DNA of 64,000 nt from Psettodes erumei (GCA_016785225.1 JAFBJZ010000772.1:1984001-2048000), one strand, 5' to 3'; positions 41,101 to 55,229 are shown, counted from the stretch's first letter. The notes: generated from the letters alone by a model not told the origin. Translations and numbers: made by a program.

Positions 41101-44100
41101 GGTATTCAGTTACTTTCAAGAAAATATCAGTTTCAGCTTCTGTCATGTGTGGATGCCCCCACCCCCCACCCCCCACCCCCTTTCTCTTTCTAGTCATTGT
41201 TTTTCATCCACAGCCATTGTGAAGCCAACTGGGGTCGTTTGTCATTGAGGAAAAACGGTCACAAAATGAAGATTCACGTATAATTTGTGAAATAGCAGTT
41301 CAGTCTTTGGGCTCTCTCCGGTAGCCTTAGAAAGGACGGATGAGTGCTCGTCACTCATCCACCCCCTGTTTACCAAGTGTCAAGCCTCAAACACATTGCT
41401 GGTAACTCGTCAAATTCAAAGCAGGTTAAGTTTCAGGTTCCACTCACTAATTGTTTTCTGTTTCTAATTGACTCGGTGCGCTGTCTTTCTTTTTTTTTTT
41501 AATGTTGGTTTTCAGATGACTCAGGATGGCAGTATCTGTAACATTAAATTAAATGGGAGCCAGGTTGGACAACTTTCACATCGGTTGCCAATGGGAGTGG
41601 TGAGTGTTGGTCAGACAGGATAATTGCAGCCTGTAGGTCTCCTACTTAGACATACAACAACAACAACAACAACAAAAAATCACTTTTTGGATTTTCCTTT
41701 TCCTTTATAAATTTTGCAGCTGTTTGCAAAACGTGATCATTTCATTGGCTTTTTAAGCTTTGGAGTAAGATTTTTTTAATGTTTGGTAATATTGAGGTTT
41801 ATTTGTGCATGCACATCACGGGCAATCCTAAAGAGCGTGAATTAGCTTTGAGAAAGTGAAGTACCATAGGTTATGTACAGCAGGTACTTTGATTTTTATC
41901 AGATGCTTGTTTAGACACCTGCTCTTTATTTCTGGACTACAAGAAAGAGGCCCGTACCCAAAGCGGAACTGTTTTTTATGGCCGCCTAAGCTTTTCTTTT
42001 TAAAGGCAACAGTGTTGTCACTTTAACCCCTATCAGACTATGCAGCTGGATCCGTGCACGGCTTTTCTTGTGCAGTTAATGCACAGTTAAACACTTTGGA
42101 AGTTTGTCAGCTTGGCTGCCACTGTGCTGACTGATGTGGTATTATCAAAGCTTTCAGGCTTCACGCTCTTCTCGCATAACTAGTCGTCAAGTTGTGGCTG
42201 AGACGACAGAGCAAATTGGAAAGACTACGAACATGAAAACTGGGGGAGAAGGCGAGGTCGTGTTCCAGTTCCTGATTTGGCATTGAAAAATACTGGATGT
42301 TGCACTTTGCGCTCATTTTAGGGAAACAATAACAGCCTGACTCACGACGAGCTGCTTTGTATTGTATGTGAATACAGACAATGAGAGTGTATTATAGTTT
42401 ATTTTTCTGTTCAGCTGTATTTTGACTAAAACTACGATGTGTCCCTCCCTCCACACCCACAGTGCATTGCCTCTTTTCAGAGAGACTGAGGTGTTGATTG
42501 ATGTATCTGTATCTATTAACTTGTTTCAATTAAATTTGTTTTTACATGTTATGCACAGATTGGAGTTTACCTGGATTTTTGCATTACAGTTTTGTTTTGC
42601 GTTTAATGGAAAAAGGTGTGTTCTCTGAAATAAAAACCAAAAATAAGGAGTGCGAGATGTAGGGCATACAACAAATGATGTGAAGCTTATAGTGAGATAT
42701 CAAGATTGTGTCAGAGAGTTGGTGAATCTGTTTTGCTGTAAGTCAACCACTTTTTTTTTTAATGATTCTTCACCTTGAGAAAGGAGAAGTGGCTCATGGA
42801 TGTGGGACAAACGTGCACGCACAGGTCTGTCTGTGTGTAATTACTGCATATACTGCAGCATCTTCTGAGTCAATGCGCGGTGCTCAAACTGTCAAAAGAA
42901 GCCCTCTGATATCACCTGTGCAGACTCCTCCTGACGGCTGTCAGGAGTAATCCTGACAGATCGAGCCCCGTGTGGTCAAAAGATATCTGCTCAAATAATG
43001 CATCACAGAGCAATTTCAGCCAACACCTGAGGTAATATACACGGGACGTGCTGCCACCACAAGGGTTTAGTATGACAGATGGTCCCAAACTCGACTGACC
43101 AGGCCTGATCACAGCGTGCACCAGCTCAGGGCTTCCTCTGTCTCCGTGTCCAATACTGTAGCATTCATCTGAAGAGCGCTGGGCTGTTTTCTATCTTAGT
43201 ATGACACTGTTGTACAGAAAAAAAAAAATATCTTGTGAAACAGAAAAATAATTGGCAACTTGGTCATTTTTCAAGAAAAAAATGCCAAACACTCAGTTTG
43301 GTTCCAGCTCTCAGTGGCGAGGGTTATGTTTGGGGTTTGGGTTTGGGTTTTTTTTGGTCTTTGGTTTGACAGAGCATGCAATTAGATGATGTGACCTCAG
43401 GAAAATGGGCTGGGTACTACTGTATAGTACACGATATAAATTATCTTCTCATATTTTATATACCAAATGTTTAATCATTCGATTGTGCCTTGGTGTTGTT
43501 AATCTGTGGATGGCCACTGAGCTGTTTTACAAATACAAATAAAAGTGAGGTAATTCAGTGCATTAAAAAAAAAATCCTGTTGAGTTGTCTGAATTGAACC
43601 CAACTGTGTGATTTATTTTATTTTTGGGCTGTATTTGTTGCATGCACGAAAAGAAAAACTAATCCAGAATAAAACCCACTGTGACAGTGGTTTTATGCTC
43701 AGACACTGACTTACACCATTAAACCTGCAGATGTAAAAAAAAAAAAAAAGAAAAAGTAGAGTCCCACATCTGTTACTAATACTGTATGCATATAAAATAG
43801 TAATTGTGTCTGCTGAAGCATGAAGCTTTCCGTATTTGAAAAAGGTACTGTAAGTTTGACTGTCTGTGTCCTCCACACTGGAGACCACGGAGACCAGAAA
43901 GATAAAATAAAACAACTGAAGAGACGTTATCTTGACATTTAGTGTAACTATACCTGCTAATAAAACACGACGAGTACGGGAAGTTCCGGCGTGAAAATAG
44001 CTTTGTATAGTACATGACAGTCATTCTGGAGGCTTCAGGTATCTCATTCATTCATGAGCTGAAATTTGACATAAACTAAAGGTAGAAAACTTTATTGTCA

Positions 44101-44193
44101 CTGAGTCACTATGTGGAAAAAAAGGTAAACTTGGAAAACTGTGTAACGACATTCATTAAGTTTGGTAAATATCGACACTATGCTGAATTATGC

Positions 44194-44201
<8 letters not shown>

Positions 44202-44229
<28 letters not shown>
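44202..44229. repeat. (TG)n microsatellite
   Basis: A TG run of about 28 bp, with a TTTG interruption just upstream. Confidence 0.92.
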
Positions 44230-44230
<1 letters not shown>

Positions 44231-47200
44231 AAACCTCGGTCCCACGCCAGGCCTAATAATACGCTGACCAGAGAGTACAGGCAAGAGCCTAGGCCTCCAT
44301 TTCTGGGCCTCACCCAGAAATCCTCTCAGGTCACTCCTCTCTGCAGGCCTCTAAACTTAGCTCAGCCCAGAAACAGACCAGATCAGAGGGTGTCCGCCTG
44401 CTGCTGGGTCGCGTGGCGATCCCTCAGCGGGCGAAAAAGATATGTGACAACTGCTCGCGTTCTCAGGCAGCAGCATGGACAGCACGGAACCGCAACAACG
44501 GCTTAAATCCCCACAAGTACGCGCAGTAGCCAAAACCTCCAAACGACAGGAAATTGGGAGAAAAAAAAACACTCATTGACTTGGAAGGGGTTAAAATAAT
44601 AAAATGACATAATTAAACATGGTTTAATAGTACTGTTGCCAAGGCAGAGGAATCTTGAAGACCGACATTTGAGATCAGTCAGTGAGGGGGAAACTCCTCA
44701 TTTCTCTGCACCTGCACCAACCTGGTCTCTGTCAAATGGTTAAAGCGAAAGAAGCTGCAGATCATAATTCTCTGCATCAATTAAGTTATCTGTGATTTAT
44801 CTTGGTGTCCAAAAAGGAAGTTTTGGAACAGGGTTTGCACTTTACTTACACGTCACAGTTACAGCTCTTTGCCCCCGAGTCATGGGGCTCTCGCAGTCAA
44901 CAATGTCCTGAATAACTCTGGTCACGTCAGAGTAATTTCAGTGTTTCAGTAATCACAGTGGAAAGACCAACTTCAGAAGCTTCGATGACACAGGTCTGTC
45001 TGCGCCGAACCAAGTGTCGACGGCCCCCGCCCTTTTCACATTACCGCCGCCTACGCCGCGTCAGCCCAGTTTTGTCCCGTGAGCAACAGCAGCGCACTAA
45101 CCCCGCACACAGCTTCAGGACTAACTCAGAGACCCAATCAATAATGAACAGACCCACTGCAACAAGAGCAAGTTGCCAGTTTTCCAGTTTAATCTGGGCC
45201 TCACGCTGAGCCCAGCAAACGCTTTCAAAGACTTTGTCAGCGCTCGTTCTCGAAGGTCAGCGCGGCGCGTTGCAGTCCGGGCCGGTAGATGAAGAGGCGT
45301 ACACACGCACGCTGACTGCCGCTTGACATTGATCTTTGCCATTTTAATTAATAAAGGATCATTGCAGCCAGCTGCAGCTAATGTTATTGGTCGGCATGTG
45401 TTGAAAGAGAATTGATGGCTCTGTAGCACAGTTGAACAGATTTATTTATTTATTTTGGGTGGGGGGGCCACACAACACAGCATGTGTCATGCATATACAA
45501 TGTGCAGGAATATCAACAGCGTTAAGCCAGTCATTGGTATCTGGTGGTGACCAGCTCCACGATCAATTTGCGTGCAACTCCGCTGCCATGCAAATGGGAT
45601 TCCAGGACTCTTTCCAGGAAGACGGGAGAATGAGGATTTCGAGAGGGAACGGCTCGGTACGTAAGAGCGTTTCAAAGCAATACTCTTCACTGATGAGCGT
45701 CAGTAAAGCAAGCAAGCGGGTTCATTAATGTAGCAAATAAAGTGCATTGTTCACTTTACAGGATCGCCACCAAAGACTCCACAGAGCCGTCCTCTTCCTC
45801 CTCCTCCTCCTCGCTCGCCAAGGGCATCAGCCCTGGCATGATGACCGGCACTGTGTTTACGCAGGTCTGGGATTGTCAATTATAACTTCAGACAGCGAAA
45901 ATGAATCATGCAATTAATCACAGTGACTGAGTCAGCAGAAAGAAGGCACGCCTGAATCAGGGATTGAGCAGAAACACTGTCGGATCTGTTCAGCCACGCG
46001 AACGCACAGTCACATTCGCCACAGAGTGACAACAGAGAACAGACTGGGGAGCTGCTGTGCCGTTTCCGTTGCACTGCATGGCTTGAGTCTAAGCTCTCAT
46101 TGTTATTTCTTTTTGTTTTATTTAGGGTTTGGTTTTGTTTTTTTTTCTTTAAACGATGTGCTCGCTCGCAGACAAACATATGCGACGAATGGGGTTGTTC
46201 ATAGCCCTGGAACAAGGTTGAGAGTTTACAGAGAGGAAAAAGCAAGCTCATTAGTGTCCAGTCCAACCTCACAGAGATACATTACCATGAGCGACCTTTC
46301 CACTATGAGAAAACACACTGATGAGCACTGACGGTTGAGCCCATTTTCTGGACTGGAGTCAGTTTTTTTTCATATGTACCTGACATACATAAGTGTACAT
46401 ACATTAAAAAAAATATATGCAGAAAAACAAATCAGTAACGTGATGTGTGTGATCTGTTATTCTCCGTTATACAGCTACATCTTTACCCGACTGTTGAAAG
46501 AAGTTTCACTTCTTACATTCTCGGCTTGACAGCGAAAAATCTACCGCCCAGGAGAATCCAGTCCTTTCTCATTCCTCCCACTGCGACTCCCACCTGAGCT
46601 ACCGAATGCGACTGTGAGTGTGTACTTGCGCCCGCGCCGCTGTTAGCGTGCATCATGTCCTAAATATTTCATGAAATGACGCAGGGTGGACTGATGGTGG
46701 GGCCGCTCTAAAGCTTACCGAAGTCCTCCGCACACGGCTGCGGATACAGTATTATTATAGCAGGCTGTGTTTGAGCGTTGGTCTCAAAGCATTTCATTAA
46801 AACGGATCAGTGTGGGCTAACATTTATAGATAGTTACATACTGTGCTGTAATAGACTGTACAGTTGTTGACCATCGCAATATGGCCTGCATTTTATTTAT
46901 TAATGTATTTATTTTCTGCTGCTATGTGGAAATAAATGTTAAAACAGACTGAAATTTACACGATCCCGCTCAAAACCCAGCGAGACTCGCGGCTTCTGTT
47001 TGAAATGCAAGATGCGTGATCCTGTGCATGAAACGCCGCAGCCCTTATTGCCATAGTTAATCACATGTAACTGGGTTCAATAACTGTGGAAATTGTAATT
47101 ACGTCCTCAGCTGATCAGGTAACTGCTTCAGAGGTGCACGAGAAAGTGTCGACGTCTGCAGCGAAGCCGCTTCTGCGCGTCAACACAACTCACATTTTAG

Positions 47201-50200
47201 CATCGCAAAATACAGATTGTGATAAAGAACGACTGTTACAATAAAAATGTATTGCAGCTGTTCAAATACACAGTAAATGGATAGTAGTCTTCCTGGATGT
47301 TGATCAGAAGTTTGCCCCCTGTGATCTTCAACTTCAAATTTGCCTTTTTTAAAAAAAAATTGAATTCCCACCCCGTCACTGAGAGTGCGGCAGACGAGCG
47401 CAAGCAGATGAACGAGTCCGCGGTGATCTTACAGTTCACCGTGCTCCTGACGCACCTGCCATTTTAACCAGAGCCCTCAAATTACCATTGCTCGATTGTC
47501 TCACCTTAGGCAGAGACAGAAAAACAGAATAATGTGTAGTTGGCGAAGGAGAGGGCAGGCTCTATTTAGCGGAGCTGCTGTGTAATCCCCGGGATTATTA
47601 AAGCCGGAGATCAGATGCACTCATCTGTCAGTGGCTCCCAGTTTGGACCGAGGTGGAGATTGGGCAGCTGTAACAGGGGTCTCGTCAGAGGTGGATTTGA
47701 TGGATAGATTGAGTAGCTATTATCCCGTGAGATTCACAATCAAATTTTACTTATGGATTTCTGTGCAGCTTCTGGTCGTAATTACAACAGCTGGAATCGT
47801 TGCAAATCGATTCAACACCTCTGCTTTTCCTGACATGTTGAAGCGCAAAGACAGGAAAACACGATGGTTGTGCGCTCGTTTGAACTGAATGTCGTCTTGC
47901 AGTTAAATGGTAAGATAGAAGTTACAGGATGGTTAGGATAAAAATGTTCCGATGTGGGTGGTTTTGCCCCTGTATTCTTCTACACGAGCAGGACCGACAC
48001 ATCATATTGTAGAAAAGTAGCATAAAGTAGGGTGTGTGGGACTGTAGAAGAGCAGGGAGTGTGTCCACTGTGTGTTGATCTTAAAGTCCACTGGGTCACG
48101 TTGCTTTAAAACTCATTCCAGATTTCCATATCACTTCGCCATCTGTTTGATGTCGCCTGCTTCGCTCTGCTGCAGGGCTCTGAGCTTTTCTTTAAACTGG
48201 CCTAACAATGCATATCGTGCCGCGCCGCCTTTGTCAACTCAGTGTGGGGACAAGAGGAGCGTTTCTTCGGGGGACGAGAGCCAGACGTGAATGGAGAGGT
48301 GAACTCAATCGCCGCGTTGCCGCGGTAACGCTGAACGTGACACCGCAGCGGGAGCCCGCGAACAAGGTGACTGGTTAGACGGCGCTGTAACAGAAGAGGC
48401 CAGAGCGGTTTACCTGGAGCCTCTCAGTTCGGAGGCAGAGGGGGACGGGTCCAACGGTTGCGCAGCGCGTCACGGGAGTTTCCAGATCCGAGCCGCACCT
48501 GTTTTCGGTCCCATTCCTCCACACGGAAAAAGAAACACTCCACATTCTACAGTCATTGCCACTAAAAAAAAAAAGAAACTCCGAACACAATGAGAGTCGG
48601 CGTGTTAACACGCTCTCCTCTGCCTGCAAATCATCATCGCCCCAAGGTCAAGAACCACATAAAACTGTCATTTTTTCTCCATCTCTTAGCCCTGCATCCT
48701 CAGACATAATACACCTGTTTCAACTCAGTCTGCAGAACAAAAATATTCCATATAAGGAAACGAGGTTGGCCAAGAGGAGCAGAAATGCTGACGCTCACTG
48801 TTTCTGGTATATAGTTGACCCTGCTCAAACACTTGGTCAGATACCAAACGTCGGCACGGCGGGACCGTCAGAGTCCCGCACCGTGCCCAGAGCTGTGTCA
48901 GAGCAGCTGTGCCAGAGACCCCGGGGGAACGGTGCCGCGGGCGGGGGCTCTGTTATCTTTCAGCTGTGAGCACTTTATAATGCGGATTAAGATCACTATT
49001 CCAAGACACAGGAACAAGATGCAACTGCCGAGCTCCATCATGTTACTGATGGCAGCGTCTGCACCGACCCCCATATATACAAGTTAGAGGCCAGAAATAA
49101 AGTTTGGTTTTCATATCAAATGACACCCCCGCCTCTGTCACGGGAAAGGCCTTCAAGCAATGCCAGTCCCACAAAGAACCAACAATCCTCTGGATCTCCC
49201 TTTGTAAAGACTCTGTCGTGTGGTCGGGCTGTGCACATGGACGTCGAACAAGAGATATGAGACGGGTTTACGTGAGAGGAGGCTGTTTGCTCGGAGAGGC
49301 CGCCGGTGTAACGCGCTTTCAGAGCAAATGTTTAAACTACCTGCCAATGGTCTGCGCGCTTGACATGCAGAAGGTAATGTGCATTACTTCAGTGGTGACC
49401 GAAATCCGCGCTCGAGACAACCGAAGTTTGTCACCGGCGGCTCAAAGATTTACAAGTTAACGAGTGGGTATTTTGCCTCCGATGGATTTGTTTTCATCGC
49501 TAAACCCTAACGCCGCTTCTCCGTCCTGCAGTGCGTAACAGAGTGTGTGTTATGGTAGGCTGCAGGGAGCTGAGACCCAGTCACCTTTGACCTTTTTATT
49601 TTGAAAGTACTCTCTGGGGGGCTGGGAGGATGCTGCTGCTAAGTGTGATCAATCAACACCATGTATAACAGCTGACCACCTCATTCCCGCACATGTGAAA
49701 CTGAAATAATTCATCTCGACACTTAACCCCGTCTGACCATATTTTCTCAAACTGGATTATTCAGCAATAAATTGTGTCTGTGCACCCATATGTCCTGATT
49801 ATATGCGTTTTAGTATTTGTAGGTGTTTTTTTTTTTAATCGAATACTCACAGCAGACTCAGTTGTTACTATGAACCTCAGTGAGGCTGCCATGAAGGGCA
49901 AACAGCGTTTGGCCAATTCTGATGTAATGCTTGTCTTTTCCAGTTAGAGGCTGCAGATTAGATTGGATAAATTAGAATAAATAATAAATACAGTGTGTCC
50001 CGCTGACCTGCAGACATAATGAACATGCCATAACGGGAACATCAACCAAGTGTCAGCACATCTGCGCTCTTTTTTTATCCGGCACTCATAATTGGGTTGT
50101 CCAAACTTCACGCCCGATTGCGTTTTAACGCCTCTCCGGTTTTTTTTTTTTTTTTCGAAACCGCGGACGCACGGAGCTTCTTGCGCGGTGTCGCATCAGG

Positions 50201-51500
50201 GTTGCGCTCATCTCTCAATGCGCCCGTTGTTCGCGCAACTGTGAAGCAGAACGGCTCCTCGAGAAAGAGGCTGCTCAATGGGGGAAGGAGAATGATGCTC
50301 TGTGTGCTGCAGCAATAATATTTCAAGGCTGTTGTCCCCTGCAGTCATGAGGGGTTCAGCCAATTTGTGTTAGCAAAGGTCAGGTCCGCCCGGAGTGCTG
50401 TTTACATTCTGGGGTCCCCTCCTTCCTCGGGCTGCCTCCACTCAATAGTGTCACCCACACACACGCTGGAAATCACGCAGCCTCGTCCGGAGTACAGTCG
50501 GCATTCCTGTCGTCCTACAATACTTGGCATGTGAGGAATGTTTCATGCGCCGTCTTAAAAATGAGAGCGACGGACAAAAGAGCAGTTGGATTGATTTTTC
50601 TGCCTGCACTGTCACACTTATTAAGGTCTGTGCTGCACTACAGTGCTCCTTTATTTTCTCCTTCTGTTTGGGTGGATTGTAAGTGCTTTTTGCGAAGGTC
50701 ACATCTGCAAGTTGCAACGGTGGCGCTCCGCTCGGAGTAAAACGGCGCTCATTTGGATCTCTCCCTAATTATTATGATTTTTTTCCCCCTGTTATTGACG
50801 ATCCCCGTGCGAATTGTGCGGTGCCACTCACAACAATTTGTTTTTTCCTTTTCGTGTGTGTGTATGTGGACGGGGTGTCATTCTTTAGTGGGCCATTGGG
50901 GCCACAAATTAAAGAGTCTCCATGTCTGTCATTTCCAGGCCTCCAGCACAAGCCCTGTCATGATCACTGCAGTGGACCTGACTGCCAAAACATGCTTTGA
51001 CAGATGCCCTTCAAACTCACACTCATCCTTCAGTCTGTTTTCTTGTGGCAGTGTCACACAGTGGTAAAGGCCAACGAGTTTCCTAACTTACAGTCTGAGG
51101 GCTCTGTCAGATTTCGTCCAGACAGGACGGTCACCGGGACCCCACCTGGTGTCGCTTGAAGCTGGAGTGCGCGACTTAAAACATATACATGATGAGTCAC
51201 AAATGAGTTCACACATGAATTTCTCCACATACAGTTTAAAATATGGAGTCGACGCGCTTTAGGTCAACCATCGACGACCGCTTTCCCATAGGTTGCAGGA
51301 ACCAGAAGTATGGCGGAGCCTGTGGCAAACCTAGGAAGCGGCTGAGAACAGTTTCTGATGCTCCCGATAAAAAAAAACTCTGCCTGCAGAACAAAAGATG
51401 ACAAAAAAAGCTTGTAGAAAGTGAACTGAAGAGTGGATTTTGTTCAGCCTGGTTCCGCAATGTGTGTCTTTTTGTGTACACACTTGCGGGTGCGTGTCAG
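44230..51500. other. Mixed non-coding region with CpG patches
   Basis: CpG-richer patches lie near 45000-45330, 48200-48520 and 48840-48960. A minus-strand donor ctccag|gtaaac at 48413 follows a CpG-rich stretch and could close a 5'UTR exon of znf710. A second minus-strand donor-like gtaagt is at 44849. One candidate coding exon is listed separately. No complete gene is supported. Confidence 0.4.
45762..45864 (+). other. Candidate internal coding exon, gene unknown
   Basis: A 103-base segment between an acceptor (tcactttacag, ending 45761) and a donor (acgcag|gtctgg). One frame is open across it and reads IATKDSTEP, eight serines, then LAKGISPGMMTGTVFTQ. That is one carried base plus 34 codons, with a composition typical of a disordered protein segment. 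A nearby upstream frame ending at a strong tac|gtaaga donor (about 45662) does not join it in phase. The gene is not recognised. A chance TCC repeat with splice-like borders remains possible. Confidence 0.3.
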
Positions 51501-51519
51501 AAAGGGACTGAGATCCTGT

Positions 51520-51770
51520 GGTCCGGACTAACCATTGTTTGTCGTCGGTGGCGGGCGGTCTGTGGCGGGCCAGCGCGAGGCGGCGGTATTACAGCTGACC
51601 GCAGGAGGAAAAGGCGGCCGTCACCTCGGTCTCGGTTCTGGTCGGACCCCGCACTGCCGCTCGTGCTTGGAGCATCTGCACATTGCCGCTGCAGTTCCCG
51701 ACGAATCGGTTGTGGCGGTCGAGTTTCCATATAGTCATTGTGAGCGGACGCTAAGTCCCAACAAGTGAAC
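51520..51770. promoter_or_regulatory. CpG island-like patch
   Basis: High G+C with many CpG and GGCGG motifs (ggtggcgggcggtctg, aggcggcggtatta). It could be a promoter of either strand; no start site or convincing donor can be fixed. Confidence 0.35.
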
Positions 51771-52079
51771 CTATCTGCTGCGAGGAATCTCGAACGACCT
51801 TTTCGCAGAGGTTGAATATCAGCGTGCTTTGTGCGCGCTGGTCACGCAATCGAATTACTACACAGAACAGACATTGTGCGGGCTGTCATGCCCCGGACAC
51901 ACACACACAAATGCATGCAGTCTTCGCCCTGAAGGGAAAAGCCATATTATAGTGTGCATCATATCATATCCAATCTGACAACAAACCCCAGAGATGGTAC
52001 ACAATTAAGTACAGTTGATCTAATTACTTCATAGCTCTGGCTCTAACCACTGAGGGCATTTTACGATTACCTGATCATA

Positions 52080-52462
52080 AATATTGAATTGTGGACTCGT
52101 GCGCGCTCCGAGAAGAGCTCAGCAGCGACGGAGAGAGTGCAGCCACAAGGAGCGCCTCCTTTCCTCCGCTCTCCTCTCCCACCCTTCCACCGCCTATGAT
52201 GTAATGTTCCTGCTGCTGATAGAGCAACCCCCCTCTCCTGCTTTTTCTTTTTTTTTTTCCTCTTCCCCCCTCCCCTTCCGATTCGCTGCCGCTGCTCTCA
52301 CTGACGGCGGTAGTGGCGGTGGATGCGTGCGTGCGGCGCCGGTTCAGCTGCATCCGCGGGCATCTCTCGGGATCCCTGCAGAGCTTCTTTTTCCTCTGCC
52401 ACCGCTCGACCGCGAGCCACTCCTACCCAGCACGGCGAGACCCTGTCCTCCGCTGACAAAAG
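52080..52462 (+). promoter_or_regulatory. CpG-rich promoter and candidate 5'UTR exon (+)
   Basis: A CpG-rich stretch ends in ccgctgacaaaag|gtaaat, a good donor (GT at 52463). It has the look of a 5'UTR first exon: pyrimidine-rich, GC-rich and without a convincing coding start. A + strand open frame from 52084 runs through the donor and is considered fortuitous. The downstream gene would lie beyond 52.5 kb, perhaps outside the window. Confidence 0.35.
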
Positions 52463-53679
52463 GTAAATTCTTCTGGCTCGTGACAAAAGCAATTCATTGT
52501 GAAAGAGAGAGGGCAAAAAGGGGAGCAGAGAGGAGGAGGAGGAGGAGGAAGAGAGGAAGAGTGATAGACAGAAGGGGCGAGTGAGTGTCCATTTAGCCGC
52601 TGAGTAAATTGGTCTGGTGTCGCCGAAAGCTTCTTGTCGCCATGGCGCTGGATGCCATGGCAATTGCTCCCTCAGTTTGTGCATGTACTGTAGTATGGTG
52701 TTGGTTTCCATGGTAAAGATGAGATGGGTCCCCTGTGCTGGCTCAGGGGTAATTCAGCATGTGTCGCGGAAAGCTGCAATTACCTTTGGTGTGAAGTGAT
52801 TTTTCATCTCCTGTGCATGTTCCTCTTTTTTTTTTAACGCGATAACAGCGAGCTCTTTTTTTCCCCCCCGCATGTTCATTTATAGGAGCTTTTTGAAGAA
52901 GGTCATAGCTCTGCTGTACTTTTTGATTTGAAAAAAAAACTGATTTCCAAGGGATAATCATTGATCCTGCGCCCATAGATCTCACTCTGAATCATCTGCT
53001 CCACAAAAACTGGGCGTGTACAGTGAAAGTCATGCGGCCGAGATGAATGATGCGGTGGGTGTCATCTGCATGCAGATTTTTGACCGCTTCGGATATTAAT
53101 GTTGATTTACGGGGGGCTTCGCGCAGATGCTGAGCCAAACACTTTCCGTCCTTCGTCACTGTCTTTTAACGGGATGGGCGGCTCGGGCGCAGGACCCCGA
53201 GCGTGGTTGGTTGTAAATCTACAGTATAAGTGATTTTTTTTTTTTTCTCCAGGAGTTGCTTAACCTTAAGTCTTGCACTCGATCAGATGCTAAATTAATA
53301 TTTCATGTCTCGTCTGCCCCACATGTAGATGTTCTTATAACTAATTCATCCTCGGGATTTTCCCTGTGCAAGAGTCATCGCTCATTTCCACTTCCTTTTG
53401 TGCTATCCAGTCATCTCATCAGGTCATTCCCCCCCACGCTCGGTGCATGAGGCGTCTAACATTTCCCCCCTTTTTTTATTTGTGATCGGCTTGATGAACT
53501 AACACGTCTCCAAAACACGGCCTTGTTAGCCCTTTGGGATCAGGATATATTCTGGAGAAAGGTCCCTGCTTGGATTAAGTCAAGAGAAACCATGTGGTAC
53601 CTCGAGGGTTATTTTATGATTTCCCCATGGGGAAGGGGCCGTGTTTACAGTGAAGGTAATTGGTCTTTGAGACGCGGCC

Positions 53680-53830
53680 GATGCCGAGCATATTATCTTT
53701 GAGAGGCCATTATTCTTCTGCATTTGCTGAATAATAGGCTATATCCAGCCACGGCACGTATGTAATTAATAGACAGCTGAAAGCGAAAGCAGCCCATTCC
53801 ACTTGTCATTTTCACCTTCGTCAGTGTCGA
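53680..53830. promoter_or_regulatory. Possible conserved non-coding element
   Basis: A compact stretch of complex, non-repetitive sequence with gaataatagg, gtaattaatagacagctgaa and other homeodomain-like cores, lacking open frames. It looks like the regulatory elements found around vertebrate developmental genes. This is a pattern judgement only. Confidence 0.2.
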
Positions 53831-55009
53831 CGAGTCAACGTCACTGAACAAGTGGAGTATGACAGCGTGCTGAAAGTGCCCGGCGGGTACGGACGGTTAG
53901 GTCGGCCGTCGAATGTGCCGTCAAACCTAAAATAATTCCGTGATTTTTTTTTTTTTGGCAAGCGTCTGCGTAATGTGAATATAAAATGCTAAGTTTGACA
54001 AGCTCGGACCTGTGCAGGTTCCAGTGGCACCGGAACGTCCTGCATAATGATGCCGGGTGACATTTTTCAATATATGTAATTCTATATCACACGTCAGTGC
54101 ATGACACTCGGAGCTGCAGGGACTTATGGGTATTTCACAAAGCATCAGAAAACAGTGAGAAAAGGCCTGTGACAATTCCTGAAGCTCAAACCCCAGGGTA
54201 TTTTCATTTCAACATTTAATCAGCTACAAAAATATAAAGGAAAGGAAAATATAAGTGGTTAATTAACCAAGTTGAGTTAATGTCGTGATATATTCTCAAA
54301 TATAGAGATAGTTGATAGTTTAGTTTTTCAGCACACTGTCTATGTCAGTGGCCAATGAAAAGTACATGTCTGAGCTTTTGGTGATGAGGAATTTCATAAA
54401 ATGAGATTACCTGAGAAATGGAGAGTTGTGGAGGCGTGAAAAAAAAACGGCGTTTTGACATTTTGCAGATATGTGCTTTTCATGGAGGGGGCATATTATT
54501 CTGTGAATTAAACGGAGTGACATAGTTAGCACTGAATGTGGTTGGTGGTGGTGGTGGTAGTTTAGGGGTGGGGGGGTGCGAGGCGCATGGACATGGATGG
54601 CCACCTGAGGGGCGGCCGAGCTGTTCCTCTGGCCCTGTCTGCTGATTCGCGAGTGGGCTGGCGCTGTGCCACCGCCTCCGGTTGGACAAATTGTCGATCC
54701 AACACATAGTTTGGCAGTCGGGGGGGGTAATACTACAAGCATGTTTGTCTTTATCAAGACAAACACAGATTAGAAGGGGATTACAGGGATGAAAAAAAGA
54801 AAAAAACAGCCATGAGCACCTGAAAGTCACACGCACAGTGTGATGATTTACTGGACGTGTGACTAGAAATGCGGGAAACTCCAGTTTCAGACCAGTGACT
54901 AATGGATGGGATGGTGACAGAAAATGAGCATGTATGCAACAGTCTAATGAAAGGACTGGCGCTGAGTCACGTAGATGTCGTCTGAAACGCTCTCCCTCTC
55001 ACACTCACA

Positions 55010-55011
<2 letters not shown>

Positions 55012-55052
<41 letters not shown>
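55012..55052. repeat. (CA)n microsatellite
   Basis: A CA run of about 40 bp, followed by a second shorter CA run at about 55200-55229. Confidence 0.93.
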
Positions 55053-55054
<2 letters not shown>

Positions 55055-55229
55055 CCATGGGGATTGCTCAGTGGCATCGCCTCCCTGCCAGAGGGCACTC
55101 TTCCCGGCGTCAGAGGCAGCGGGAGCGACGGTGAAGAGCCTGAACGTCCCGCAGACAGGATGGCCAAGCCCGGGACTCGTGATCGATCATGTGCTATCAC
55201 ACACAGGCACACACACACACACACACACT

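Larger units (their letters stand above)
31690..44200. other. AT-rich non-coding region with old repeats
   Basis: No complete gene is visible in this 12.5-kb stretch. It may be intron of znf710 or intergenic DNA. Items listed separately are two unassigned minus-strand open frames (33.4 and 40.9 kb), two copies of a degenerate teleost repeat (36.5 and 38.4 kb), a GT microsatellite and a TAATTA-rich block near 37 kb. A CCCCCAC tandem run lies at 41157-41181. Confidence 0.55.

Noticed and set aside
48556..48969. 137-codon + strand frame in CpG-rich DNA
   Set aside because: Composition is not implausible, but no motif, splice context or family is recognisable; not enough to call a gene.
52084..52584. 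166-codon + strand frame
   Set aside because: Crosses a likely splice donor and a GAG/AGG simple repeat; better read as 5'UTR sequence.
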